Positions 26,125 to 38,700 of a stretch of 64,000 nt of DNA are shown in pieces. A program made the translations under genes and the position numbers. Origin of the DNA: Cinclus cinclus (Eukaryota > Chordata > Aves > Passeriformes > Cinclidae). The stretch is taken from positions 132,229,332 to 132,293,331 of the forward strand of contig NC_085046.1 of NCBI RefSeq assembly GCF_963662255.1. Direction: 5' to 3'. How positions within the stretch are numbered: position 1 is the first letter of the stretch; each line of letters starts with the position of its first letter. The notes under the pieces are model-generated. The model made no database searches. It was given only the letters and a program-made list of their open reading frames with translations, and was not told where the DNA came from.

Positions 26125-28372
26125 GACAATAATAGTAATATGATATTTATTACATCACATGTAATATATGACACACATATTAATATTATAAACATTGTAA
26201 TGCAATATACTATATAATGTAAAGTGTAATGGAGACACTAAAATTTGGGTAACTGTACAAGATACTCAGGGAATATGCTCACAAGATTTCAGTAGTGTAC
26301 AAAAGACCCTGTTCTCCTGTTAAGCACTGACAAAACCTTATTTTAAATTACTAATTACTAACTATTTATTTGTTATTAATTCTGCATGGAATTTTGTGTA
26401 GGCTCATGATAGTATGCTGGTGATAAAAGTGCAAATCTACATTTTTGTGGATTTTATTATTAATTCCATGCAGCTAATGCAAAGAGAATTTTACTAGATT
26501 TTGGTTTTACGATGTAATCCACTATGGGCAAGTTTGTATTTTGGAGTGCATGGCTTAATATAGAAATAAACCCATTTCCTATTTACCTTTATTTGGGAAA
26601 GTTTTAGAATAATTACCGGTGTCTAAATTCTGTCTCAAATATCACTTTCTTTGATGGAAATGGTGCAAAATACATTAGTTTTATGTCATTTTTGTCACAT
26701 ATGGATGATATCTGAACTGCACTTGTGGCATGTAGAAAGATGTCTGTTGCATATATTCACCTTGCTTGGAGCAAGTGGATATTGAAACCAGATCTTAGAT
26801 CAGACTGAGAGCTAATCTCAAATCTACTGCTCCTTCTGCTGAGGTGAGATGAGCTAAGTAAAGGGAAGAATGAAAAAAGATTTAATACATCTTTGGCAGG
26901 ACATCAGGTTTACTTGAATTCTGGGAGATTCATTATAACAATTCTAAATTTGGAGTGACATGGTATTGGTGTGATGTGGTTTTTGCTCCAGAACGTAATG
27001 TTAACTTGAAGGAAAATGTGTAGAAAAAGTAGGCTGAAATGTAAGGAGTGCAACAGGGCAGAGATAAGATAGGAAACAGTGTTTATTGTATAGATATGAG
27101 TGCACGGAGTTGCAGTTATTTCTGTCACTTGCCTATCTGTAATATTTTCTTCTCCCACTTCAGTGAAAAAATGCTGCCAAATAATAGAATATCTCATTAA
27201 ATCCTGTGTCAGGTATCCCTCATGCAATGCAAAACTTAAACTATGGCAGTAGAGTGGAATACTTCATTATCTCCATGTACCTAAAAAAGACATTACAGAA
27301 ACTAATTTCTTTCCTTATTAATTAATGTGGGGTTGAATCTGAATTTATTACATAAAAGCACCTAAAAGTCCAACATCTTTCTTTGCTTATAACAGTACCT
27401 AAAACCAAATCACTTATTTTGTTTAAAATTTTAAAATAATTTTGCAGTAATGGCCATTGGTTGGTTTTTTTCACTTTGCAGAAGAGAATGCACTGCTTTA
27501 AGTTATATAACCAAAACCAAGAGAAGGTAACATAGTCTTAACCTAATAAATTATTTTCAGAATTTTTATCAGCGTGGTACTGGATTCGTCTATGTACTGA
27601 GTAGATCTAGAAAGAAAATTCTATTTTCTATTATTTGGACAGGTTTTGTATTTAATTACTTTATGTAGTGTTATTTTAGAGCATGCTTTAGCAAAGACTG
27701 AACTAGATATACTAAATAAAGAAATGCTATAATCACTAATCTGAATGCACTTTATACTGATTGCAAATTGACTAATGCCAGCATGAATCTGATTTTATGT
27801 TTATATACTTATATACATCTACAGAAAAAAAAAGCAACATGATAAGGCCTTTGCATATAGACTTAGACTTTGTCTGTACTAAAAATTTATTGTGAAGTCC
27901 AATTTAGGGGCATTACTGAACTGGAAAAAGGGGGTTTTGAGAGCTGCTGTGATGGAGAATAAAGTCAGTATCACAGCAGAAGGCTGTATTTACTCTGCAG
28001 TGGAAGCATAGCCTCCATTTCACATGATTTTATTTTCTGTCTGTGATACACTGTGGGCTGATTAGCTGTACTTTCTGCTGCAGGGCTGCTGCATTTTATT
28101 TGTGATATATAATAATGTATAATAAATAAGGCAGTTTGAATATTTAACCATGAATGACAACCCATTTATGCAGGTATCCATATATAATTATATATTAAGT
28201 ATGTTTCCATAGCTATTTTTTTTCCTTTGGAGGAGAATATTTAACTTTTCTCGGTTTCTCTGTAACTCTATGATCTGCTGATTAAAAACAAACTTCAGCT
28301 GGCTAACACTGCTTTCCCTGAACCATTAGATATCTTCATTAGTCAATGAGGATTTTTTCTTCACTCTGGTGG
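26125..28372. other. AT-rich non-coding stretch
   Basis: No gene is recognised. Bases 26125-26232 are extremely AT-rich (ATATTTATTACATCACATG-like sequence) and would be easily unwound. The minus-strand frame around 26910-27227 has no family features. Confidence 0.6.
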
Positions 28373-28418
28373 TTTATTTTATTTTATTTTAATTTATTTT
28401 ATTTGTTTTAATTTTATA
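28373..28418. repeat. (TTTTA)n simple repeat
   Basis: Imperfect TTTTA/TTTA units run for about 45 bases, ending about 50 bases before a CR1 tail. Confidence 0.8.
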
Positions 28419-28465
28419 TTCAGAAATAATCTATTTGTTAAAAGAGGATTCAATATCTATTTTTA

Positions 28466-28600
28466 CAGAATGACACAATGGTTCAGATTGGAAGGGACCT
28501 TAAAGATCATCTAGTTCCAACTCCCCTACCATAGGCAGGGACACCTTCCACTAGACCGGGTTGCTCAAAGCCTCATCCAACCTGTCCCAAATATTGTTGT
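28466..28600 (-). mobile_element. CR1 LINE 3' fragment, minus strand
   Basis: CAGAATGACACAATGGTTCAG leads into GATTGGAAGGGACC, TTAAAGATCATCTAGTTCC, and then GGGACACCTTCCACTAGACC, all diagnostic of the antisense CR1 3' UTR. The match fades after about 28600. It is a truncated, non-coding copy. Confidence 0.93.
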
Positions 28601-29399
28601 CCTCAGAAAGTATAATACAACAAATTAGGTGTACCTTTTGCTACAAAATCAGTATCTCTCCCAAGTAGCTTTATATTCTTCTGTAAACTGGCTTTGTACA
28701 TGTTGATGAAAATTTTGGCTTCTACAGAACTAGTTGGAAAAAGGAACTTTGTATTTTAACTCTTAAAGATGAACATATGTTTACTGTATATCACTCAGAA
28801 ACTGAGCTTGAAATAATATGGTAAATATTTTACAGCAACAGTGAACTTTAGATAAGCATCATTTGTAGCATGGCAACTTAATGTTTTCCACAAACAGTCC
28901 ACAGATGCCTGTTGGGCATGATTGGTGGGTTATCAACTAAAATAAAAGGATTTGAAGACCATCTTAGGTTTTGCACAGTATTTCTAATTGTTAAATATAA
29001 GGGGTAACACGTTGTCCTATACATCTCTGAGACCCTGATATTTGAATCGCTGTGCATAATTGTGGACATGTTTAGCAAATCTGGATTTCAGAAAAAGCTT
29101 AAGGTAAAAATTTTCAGAAGAGAGTAATGAAGAGAGGTGGAAATATGTCCAGGTTGGTTTAGCTAGCCTTAAAAGAGACAGACTAGCAGCAGCTATATGC
29201 AATGATTACTTAAACCACGAGAAGAAATAAGATTTATTTGGGAGTTTTTTAAAAAAAACATGAAATGTGGTGTAAAGAGTGGAAGGCTTCAACTGAATGC
29301 CCATGCAAATTTCCTAACCTACCACAATATAGAATTCATCCCATAGGAAATGGTATAAGCCTTAAATTAGATTGAGTAAATTCTAGAAAATGCACTGTG
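28601..29399. other. Non-coding stretch, nothing recognised
   Basis: AT-rich single-copy-looking DNA between two CR1 remnants. Open frames are under 67 codons and overlap each other on the minus strand. Confidence 0.55.
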
Positions 29400-29475
29400 G
29401 GGAAAGATCTTTCATTGTCATGGAAACAAACTAGATGATCTAATAGACGTTTTCCATCTCTTGCTGTGTTCTATT
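29400..29475 (+). mobile_element. Probable degraded CR1 3' end, plus strand
   Basis: ACTAGATGATCTAATAGACG, followed by TTTTCCATCTCTTGCTGTG and TTCTATTTCTG, parallels the sense CR1 tail (an ACTAGATGATCTT core, a TTCCAACC-like block and ATTCTGTG-type terminal repeats). The copy is diverged, and its 5' limit is uncertain. Confidence 0.5.
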
Positions 29476-30699
29476 TCTGCCAAACACTTTCAGGTGAATT
29501 TAGAAAATAGAGGTGTTTTTGATTATTTTCACTATCTGACATTACAGTATAGTATACAACAGCTGAGATTTAAGTGCTATCTCAGGAAGTTTATTTCATT
29601 ACGGCCAACTAGGAATTATTGTTTATAAAGCATAAATGCCTAATTAAAACACGTGGATTAAATATCATTAATAATAGAGGAAATACTGCTACTATTATTC
29701 ATGGTCTTTTTGGCATCATGTGAGTGTTCCTTCTGTTATATTTGTCTAATTGTGCTGTCTCTCAGTTCAATGCAAGGCAAGTCAAAGAACTGACATTAAA
29801 TTTAATTACTTTTATTTATCCCTTTCCTTTGACAAGAAAGACCTTTTTTTCAGAAAAATGTGTGTACCATGTTTTTATATTACATTTACACAATATTTTA
29901 AGTAAACTATTTGCTTGGAGGATTCTCTAAAGAATAATTTTGCAGATGAAATAATGTGTTTCTTCCCATAAGATTAAAAATTAATTTGACCTAGCACCAA
30001 TCTAACACTCTTTCTTCCAAAGAAGCAACTGTCACCTGATCATACCAGTAGTTAAGACATTCATTATCAGCAGTTGTGTTTGCTTAAATTCAGATTATAT
30101 ATTTAGTCTATCTTCAAATGACTTAATTCAGAAATCAAGTATCTATATAAAGAGGTAGTAAAAAAATTCAGGGACAGAATGTAGAGATTCTGAAGATGTT
30201 CTTAATGCTTGGTACACTTATCTGCAGTTTCTAAATTTTCAGCAGAAAGGTTTTACACTCTGCATTGCTAAAATAATTTGCAGTTATATAAACTTTATGA
30301 GTCAGACAGTCTATTTACCAACACATGAAATGCAGCTTATATTAAAAGTTCAAAATGTAGAATGAATATTTCAAAAGCTAACATTGTGCTTGAGAGGCTG
30401 GTATCAGGTACCAGGAAGGAAGTGAGGCTTTTGTCTCACCTGACTTCACATGCTGCTTGGAAAAGCACCAAGGGCCTCCAGTGAAACCAGTGGAGAGACA
30501 CCAGTATTTCAGGGCAGAGCAGATGACGTATTTTAGGCAGCTGCATTAATTTAAGTGTAGGGCTGACCTGAAGAAGTGAGGCAGTAGAAGCTTCATTGTT
30601 TTGGGGAGCTCATTTACAGAGGGGGTGAGTGCAAGGGATGCAATTACTATTCCTTGAACATTTCCTTGATGCCTAGATCCCCACTTCATGCTCCTGGCT
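29476..30699. other. Non-coding stretch, nothing recognised
   Basis: AT-rich until about 30390. From there to 30640 it is more balanced in composition and contains a short GGTATCAGGTACC inverted motif. This may be the flank of the candidate regulatory element that follows. Confidence 0.5.
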
Positions 30700-30960
30700 C
30701 ACACACATTGCCATCTAGCATTTTACATGCTGAAGATAATTAACCAGTTAATGGCAATTATAATGAAACTCAAAGTATTCTGAGAAAAGGGGTGTGACTG
30801 AAATGTTAATTAGCTCATATGAATATGACCATTAGATGCACTCAGATTTTAAATCAATTGTCTAAATGAGGTCAGTGTATCCTTCTTACAGAGATTTGAA
30901 TGGTTACTTTGTCATTGTAATGCGTGGAAATATTTATTGAGGATATAAAATCTAAAGAAA
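30700..30960. promoter_or_regulatory. Candidate homeodomain-rich conserved element
   Basis: A dense cluster of ATTA-type sites is seen: ATAATTAACCAGTTAATGGC and CAATTATAAT at 30736-30764, TTAATTAG at 30806-30813, a CATATG E-box at 30816-30821 and ACCATTAGATGC just after. The stretch has no frame open across it. Clusters of homeodomain plus bHLH sites are common in neural enhancers. Function is inferred, since cross-species conservation cannot be checked here and AT-rich DNA yields such motifs by chance. Confidence 0.27.
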
Positions 30961-32639
30961 ACGGAAGTTGCTAAAGAATAAATATTTGTTTATAGCATTA
31001 AGAATTTCTTTATTTTTCCTTTGGCAAAGCAGTTCCTTCTACTTAGATTGTAAGACTCATACAGAGAAAAGAAATAATGTTTCAAATAGTGTGACATAGT
31101 AATGCTATCCTTTTCCTTAGTAGCTAATATGTAGTGCCTATTAAAAACCCCCTTATTCTTTCCTCTAGCTACTATGGTTGTTGATACGAGAAAGGGTTCT
31201 GCTTAGAGAATAAACATTAAAATTTTAATATGTAAAAGTTAAATGAAATTAACAATATAAGAATAATTAAATTCGTATTACCACAGCCTGAGTCTGTGAA
31301 AATTAAAATGCTGATTGAGGCTACTTAAATATATCTATTGAAATACAAAAAAATCTTTGAATGTTCTTTTAATGGGGAGTCCAAGCCTGAAGCAACTTTT
31401 GTTTATCCTTGTATGCTTTGAGAGCAGTGGAATGGTTCAGAAGGTGAATTTATCAAATGGTTCACTGCAAACACAATTTAATGTTGTTTGCCAACAGTGA
31501 GCTCTATAGTGTAACACTTGCCATAGAAGCAGATGATTTTCAACTAAACTGCCTATCAGAGTAGTAACTCTTGAGTTATTTTTTCAAATACCTTCACTGT
31601 TTAACGCCATTCAACTTCCTGCACTTTACAGAGATTGATTTCTAAACTGAAGACTTCAAATATAATCTTGCACAAAAAATTCTCAGAAATATTTCAGACC
31701 AAAAAAAAAAAACATATTCCCAATGAGGGTACATTTAAAAAGCCTGTTTCAGCATATTTGAATTTCTCCTAAATCTGTTCTACATCCATGATAGCCTAAG
31801 GATAACTACAGTGCTGCCTACCTTTGCTTTCCTTATGGCTGTCAACAGCAGTTTGTGCAACCAAAGGCTGAAATAAAAAATCAGCATAAAATATAGTCAC
31901 ATTTTCCAGAATATTAATTTAGTCTCTGTGCATCAAAAGAAAAATAACAATAATACTAATTAATTAAAAGTAATAAGCAATGCTTTTCAAATATTTGTCT
32001 AAGATGTTTGCACTGGATCTGATTTGGTTTAAAGAATAGCCACATGAGAAAAATATTATATAAGTGTTTAAAATTAAACTTATCATTTGTCTATTTCTTT
32101 AACTTCATTTTATCTCCTGTGCTACAGTTTCCAGAAATTTCTCATTTTTTTTCCTTTTCTATAAGGTAGAGGCCACATAAAATTTAATTGAATAGCTCTG
32201 AAACACTGTACAATCACAATTAATTCACTCAAACAAAAAGCATACTTTACTGCATGCTTCAGAACATGTATCCAGCTGCACAGTCAGATTGTCTGGTTCC
32301 AGATAAGTTTTCTGTTCAGTCATCCAGAGTTGCAATGTTAGAGTGTAAATTATTGTAAAAATCCATCAAGGATATTTTTTCAGAATGTGAATACATACAT
32401 AGGTACACAGATTTAAAATAGTTTTAATAATTAACAAAAATCTGAGATTATCCTAAAGAATTATTTTTTTTATATTTGGCGTACAGTTTGAAAAATAGAT
32501 ATATGTGCATCCTGTGAATCAAACAGGTCATAGAAATCTGTGGGTAAGTACGTAGGTAGTTGATAGATCACGAACACCTACATTTTATGACTCAATTTAC
32601 ATAATTACAGTTCTGAGAAATTCCTGCCAGTTCTGCAAT
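30961..32639. other. AT-rich non-coding stretch
   Basis: No gene or transposon is recognised. There is an A12 run at 31701-31712. All six frames are frequently interrupted. Confidence 0.6.
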
Positions 32640-33118
32640 GGCTCGTCACCTAACAAGCATGTAGCACTGTCTGAGGCTCCCGAGGGAAGCACTCTGGTGC
32701 AGGAGTGCTCGGAGGGAGGCACAGGACACTCGGACACCTGAAGCCAGCACAGGGCACTCCGACCACGGACACGCACATAGAGCCCTCGTAACAGCTGCAG
32801 CCTGGGGTCCTTGGTTCCCCTGTTAGTGAAAAAGTAAAGACATCCTAGGAGGTGACCACAGTCAAAGACTCAAAGTTGAGAGACATCAAGGAAAGCACTC
32901 CGGGCAGTGGTCGCTCCTTCCTGGTGGGGAATGCTCCAGGCGGTGGAAGCAAGAGACTAGGGAATGAGAGTACATATCAAAAAAGCCAAAATCTACAAAG
33001 AATTTATTCTGCTGGTGACATGGCCTGCTTCACTAGGGCCAGGAATCTGTCAAATAGTCAAATGTTGGAGCAGGGGCCTGAGTTTGTTGGCTTAGGTATC
33101 CCACATACTGTTTAGAAG
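32640..33118 (+). other. GC/CpG-enriched patch of unknown origin
   Basis: The first 320 bases hold about 11 CpGs and are GC-rich, unlike the flanks. A GCACTCYGG-like module recurs (about 32689, 32725, 32754 and 32898), and two copies of GCACAGGRCACTCSGAC lie 28 bases apart (32719 and 32747). From 32849 to 33115 a plus-strand frame is open for about 88 codons. Its apparent start is GTG, with a stop just upstream, and its first ATG lies about two thirds of the way in. The peptide is not recognised. Possible explanations are an unclassified repeat such as part of an LTR, a decayed gene fragment or a small CpG-rich regulatory element. Confidence 0.35.
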
Positions 33119-34484
33119 CACAGTGAGTCAAATTCTCACATTCCTAAATCTTCTAATTTGCTATATAAGAATGGTTAATGATTAACTTTGCATTTTACTT
33201 TCCACTTAATGTACTACTTAGGAAGCAATTGTCATTGTTCTTATACCTAAGTTCTTGCAAGGAAGGAAGATTATATTGTTTTCTTCTCTTTGACTCTGCA
33301 ACCTTAGTGTAGTCAGACCTTTTTTTTCTGATTACAAGATATGGTTTATTAGAAGGTGGGACAAACAGTTCCATATATTTTTCTCCCCTGTGTGTAATGG
33401 ATATTTATGCACATATGTAATAAAATCTGTCAGGAACACATTTAAAAATACATAATTAACTTTTAGAGGAAGAACAAGTAAGTGTTTCTCTTTCAGATAA
33501 TTTCCTGTAAATGTAAAGCTTACAAAATCTCAAGCAAAAAATATGTATTGAAAGCAGGCTGTTGGTGTAGATAGATCTCATAAAATTGGAGAAAATAAAG
33601 GAATCTTTATAGGTTAATAGCAAGTGTATAATGAATAATTTATTGGCTTTTTTGGTTTTACTTTGATAAACTGTTTTATGTACTCCCTCTTACATAAAAT
33701 ATTGAGATTTTGATAACTGTAATTAATCAACTGTTGATATGGACTGCATAAAATTTACTTGCTAAGCACATGAAGCGATATGTTGTAGATATGTTCTTGT
33801 GGGGAAGATGCAATAATAAGTAATATGCCATGTCCCTACTGATGGACAGTTTGAAAGAAGATATGGGATAAAAAATTATCATACCAAGATAAGTATTGTC
33901 CAGCTTTTTGAGCAAATGGGCAAAGTGTTTTATCTTAAAAATATCAGCAGGTCACATACATAAATTGTGAATAATTTAGTCTAATCATAATTTCTCCCTA
34001 CTTTCTGATCCTTCTTTCTACCTCTCTTTTATTCAAAGGAGCTCAAAGGAATCCTAAACTACCAGTGGAGTCTTAAGCTACCAGTGGAATCTCCTTCTAT
34101 GAATTCTCATAGTTAAAGATTTTATCAGGGAAGTTTAAAGATACTTGCTTGACTTTAATTTACAGCACCAGTAATTTCTGTGTCATCAGCAGCTCTTTGC
34201 CTAGTTTTCAGCTCTGGATGGTAGTGTGGTAAGTTAAGGTTCTAGCTAGAGATACTGAAAAGTTAGTTTCCTTCTGTTTTCTCCCATTTAGTGGGTTAGT
34301 ATCCAAGGCTGGGGAGGTATGGTGGGATGGATGAAGGAATATTGGTCAGAATTCTTTGTATGAGATTGGTTGTGATAGCCTGATGAACAGGTTTGCTGTC
34401 AGAAGCAGTATGAGAAAGGACTGATTCAAATACTCTCATTTAAATGAAATTGTTTATCTAAAATGCATTCTCAGACTTTATTAA
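33119..34484. other. AT-rich non-coding stretch
   Basis: No gene is recognised. A 19-base imperfect tandem duplication lies at 34059-34096, each copy starting CTACCAGTGGA. Confidence 0.6.
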
Positions 34485-35394
34485 AATGTATTAATAACAT
34501 AGATGAATGAGTTGAGTGCACCCTCAGCAAGTTGCCTGATGACATCAAGCTGGCACTGGTTGACAAAAATGAAGAACAGGATCCAGCCAGAGGGACCTGG
34601 ACAAGTTCAAGAAGTGGGCCTGTGGAAATGTCAGGTTTAACAGCATCAAGTGCTCCTGCTGCACCTGGATCAGGGCAACCCTTGGTATCAATCCAGGCTA
34701 GGGGATGAAAACACAGAGAGCAGCCCTGCCAAGAAGGACTTGGGGGTGCTGGTGGATGAGAGGCTGGGCACGACCCAGCCATGAGCACTCCCAGCCCAGA
34801 AAGCCAAAAGTGCCCTGGGCTGTATCCAGAGCAGCGTGGGCAGCAGGGGAGGGAGGGGATTCTGCCCCTCTGCTCTGCTGAGACCCCACCTGCAGCACTG
34901 CATCCAGCTCTGGGGTCCCAGCACAGGAAGGACATGGAGCTGTTGGAGCGAGTCCAAAGGAGGGACACCAAAGTGATTACAGGGATGCAGCACCTCTCCT
35001 AGGAGGTTAGGTTAAGAGATTTGGGATTGTTCAGTCTGGAAAAGAGAAGGCTTCAGGATGATCTAATTGAGGTCATCCAGCAGCTGAAGGAAACCTAAAA
35101 GAAAGATGGACAGAGACTTTTTATGAGGGCATGTAGTGACAGGGCTTCAGACTGAAAGAGAGCAGGTTTAGATTAGATATTAGGAAAAAAATCTTTAATG
35201 TGAGTGTGGTGAGGCACTGGAATACATTGCCCAGAGGGGTTTTAGATGCCTCATCCCTGGAAGTGTTCAAGGCTGGGTTGGACGGAGCTCTGAAAAGCCT
35301 GATCTAATGAAACGTGTCCCTGCTTATGGCAGAGGCATTGGAACTAGATGATGTTTAATGTCACTTCCAATCCAAACGATTCTGTGAGTCTATA
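34485..35394 (+). mobile_element. CR1 LINE 3' portion, plus strand (largest copy)
   Basis: About 910 bases of sense-strand CR1: the 3' end of ORF2 and the 3' UTR through to the terminal block (CAAACGATTCTGTGAGTC, ending near 35394). It opens with ATGAGTTGAGTGCACCCTC. At 34931-35000 it encodes KDMELLERVQRRDTK, the conserved C-terminal segment of CR1 reverse transcriptase downstream of the RT core. Other landmarks are the GCACTGGAATACATTGCCC block and GAAGTGTTCAAGGCTGGG near 35260-35278. Frameshifts and stops break ORF2 and the catalytic RT core is absent, so it cannot mobilise itself. Long minus-strand open frames here (up to 166 codons) are antisense artefacts of the GC-rich element. Confidence 0.96.
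34931..35003 (+). pseudogene. CR1 ORF2 C-terminal remnant
   Basis: The reading frame gives KDMELLERVQRRDTKVITGM, followed by QHLS and a stop (TAG) where intact CR1 proteins continue towards their C terminus. Residues KDMELLERVQRR are the recognisable family signature. Upstream coding is scattered over frames, as expected for neutral decay. Confidence 0.85.
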
Positions 35395-35716
35395 TTTTTG
35401 ATGCAGTAGCATTTGAGATTTTCCTAAGGAGCAGAGAAGGAGTACGTGCTGTTATTATCAATCATGTATTAACCATTTGTCAGTAGATTACAGATGACAA
35501 GGTAAGCATAAGCAACAACAAAGCTGTATCACACAAATATATCCTTTCATTTAAAAGAAACTCTGTTCTTTATTTTCACTGTCAGAAGATTAATTTCTAG
35601 GTTAGAAAGAAACTAGATATTGATGTTTGGTCTAAACTGCTCTGGGAACATGTAATTGTAAACATATGATAAGTGAAAAATGTCCATGAAACTATTTATT
35701 TTAAACCAAAGTATTT

Positions 35717-35745
35717 TAATAATAATACAGTAATAATAATAATTA
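35717..35745. repeat. (TAA)n microsatellite, interrupted
   Basis: TAA units run with one interruption (CAG at about 35728-35730). Confidence 0.8.
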
Positions 35746-38700
35746 TCCAGTGTAAAAATATTTTGCTATCACTTTGTCATCCATAAATAGCTAATTAATT
35801 ACTTAATAAATTGGTAGATTATTATTGTATACATTGGCTGAGCACTACTGTATTCAGTGTAGTCTTGTACATTACAGTAGCTCTAAGATGCTCAAATCCT
35901 GACAGAAATAATCACTTATGAGTTGTGGAGGAGAGTAATAAAGTAGCCCATCTTACAGCACAGTTTGTGGAAGTGGTTAAATGATATCCAGCTGGCCCCC
36001 AAGCAGTGCAGTCAAGATAGCCAATGTGATGGATTTAATGAAGGGGAGCAAAAGAGCCAGGACTCAGAGTCAGAAGACTCTTTCCCATGGTTTTGGCATA
36101 GGAAGAAGCCTCTCTGTGGATATCATAAGTGAAGTGCAAAAAATCTGTCACCTTCTCAGCATGTGACTTATTATCATCATTATGGTTATTGTACTAAGTT
36201 ATCATGGTTACTGTAATTAAATCTTACATGTGAGAAAAGAGAAAGAACTGAAGATGCTCAAGCAGGACTGGAGGTGAGGTACAGTTTGGAGCAAGAACAT
36301 ATGGGTTACTAACATTTCAGGAACCACTCATATGGAATGTTGCAATTCCAAAGTTCGCTCATGATTGGGATAAAATTCAAGGAAAATTAGTTGGGTTGAA
36401 TACCAGTAAAGGAACAATAAGAGTTTCAAATGGGAGAGTTTTACAATGGGTAATGGCTTGACAAGTCAGTACCTTTTCTTTGGTGAAGACTTTCAGCTTG
36501 TGTTTCATGACTTAGTTATTCATTTAGACAAAATTCTGTTTTTCAGTAGGTATGAATATAAATCATGACCAGATTCACCCATGTGGGAGATAAATGTGAA
36601 AAATATTAGTAAGATCATTACCCTTAGCCAGTTTTACATTCAGTTCTTCATAGGGATTTTCCCTCTTGGGAAGAGCTTAAGTAGACTCTACATCAGAGTT
36701 CAAAGTCTTGAAAATGTGCCTTAAACTTTAAGAGGCTAAAGATGCAGCATATTTAAAGAAGGTGAAACACCCACCTGGCAATAGTTGATAAGTGTCTGCT
36801 CCCTGAAAAGTATTCTTAGGTGCAACAAAATCCATTAGCTGCAAGGAAATTAGTATCTCTGTCTAGAAAAAGGAGGAAGTTTTGTTCTGTGATTCAGATA
36901 TTTGACATCAAAATACTCCAAACAACAAGTGAATATTTTTCAGAATATTATTTTTGAGCTCAAATGTGATTTATGGTCTTGATGTAAGAAATCTAGTCTT
37001 TGTAATCTGAGAGAGCACAGAAGTTGATAAGAATAATTCCTTTACAATGTAATTTATATAGTAACTAAAGACCAAGTAGAGGATACAAACCTACAAAAAT
37101 CTGTATCCTCAGAGATTTGAGACAAAGGAAGATAAGGAAGGCTGTAGTAAATGTAAGGGAGTAAGTGTCTGGATGGAGATAAAACTATGGTATAAAGGAG
37201 CAGAGTTTAAATGTGCATAGCAGTAATGCAGTCTGATTACGGACACATGGTAGTTCAAAGCTGGAAATATATCAGGCAGCATGGTCATCTTATAGATCTT
37301 TTCCCCCCCAGATATTCCTGTGTGAAATGGTCAAGTTTATATCTTGTGAACATAACATTATTTCTGTTTTTTTTCACTTTTTCTATGTATAAGAGCAATA
37401 TCAACAATAGCATGAAAAAACAGCAACATTAATTGAGCACAAACTGGTGAATATTATTTCATGTTTGAAACAAAATTTTTGAATTTAATAAATTATTTTG
37501 AATTTAAAAATTCATCTCGATAATAAGATATTATACACAATGATGTTATTTAATTTTCTCTCCTTAGACATTTGCTTTGTATGACATTCATTTTTTCCTA
37601 GTGAAACAGACTATTGGACTTGAGAAAGTTTTGCTCTTCTTTTGACATCCTTAGTAATGCATTTTGCAGCTGCCAGCAGTGAAGGACATATATTTTAACT
37701 CAAGCAAATTTTCCATAGCAGACATTTCAAGTAATATTAATTTTATCATTAATTTTGCTTTAAAACAAGCTTTAAGATATCACTCTTACCTGAAAATAGT
37801 ATATCTTATTACTTAAATATATACTACTGTAGGTTTTGTATTCTATTTTTTACATGCCTTATGTATAAATTTATTAGTAGATATGGTTTCTGTGCATTTT
37901 AAGAAGCTTGTTCAAGTGGTGTGTATTGCTGTTTACTGTAGCCCCCATCAAAGTATTTATGATGATTCTCATCAGTTTCTTTGCCCTTGTTCATCTCACA
38001 GATGCTGAAGCACAATGGCCTCATTCTTTTATGTTGTTTAGAAAATACTCATATTTCAAGCAACAGCTTTCACTACAATCCATCCCATTCCTTCCAAATA
38101 ATTTCAATTCTAGCAGGGTTATTGTTAAAGAAGCACACCCCATCCATTTAGTTTCCATTTGCATGCACTAGATCATGCTACTATTTTTCTTAAATCAAGG
38201 AAGTTTGTTTCTCTTTTGATAAACAAAACTGCATTGATGGAGTCTTTATTGAGAGACATATTCCCAGGTGTTGAACCAGGCCTATCTGTGCTTCCTGGAG
38301 TTCAGTCATTAGATGTGGACCTGATTTTCAAAGGGAGTTGCAATATAAATTTAATATAATAATACAACTTCTGTAGTCAGTTAAATTTCCTCAGTTCTTA
38401 GTTACAAATTTAAGGACTGTATCAGTCCCTCTGCTTTTTCTTGAAAATCGATCACGTCTCAGTTTGGAGTCTTCCATTCTAATGTTACAACTTGCCTGTT
38501 TTATCTTGCTGTTAATAGTTGCATTTTTAGCTCTTCGGCAACATGGTTTTTGAAGCTATTCCTCCCTTTAGTCATTCAGTTAGTGTCATCCTGACAAGTC
38601 CTTGCCTATTTGGGAGATATGTAAATGTCAATGTGTAAATAACTATTGGCACAACACCCCCAGTGCTTCAGGGTCTAGGAAATCACAGTTAACACATCAC

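Noticed and set aside
34471..34971. 166-codon minus-strand open frame
   Set aside because: It lies antisense to the GC-rich CR1 copy. GC-rich DNA lowers stop frequency, so it is a shadow of the repeat.
35981..36166. 61-codon ATG frame with A at -3
   Set aside because: Short, with no conserved motif and no splice or promoter context. The frequency of such frames by chance is high.
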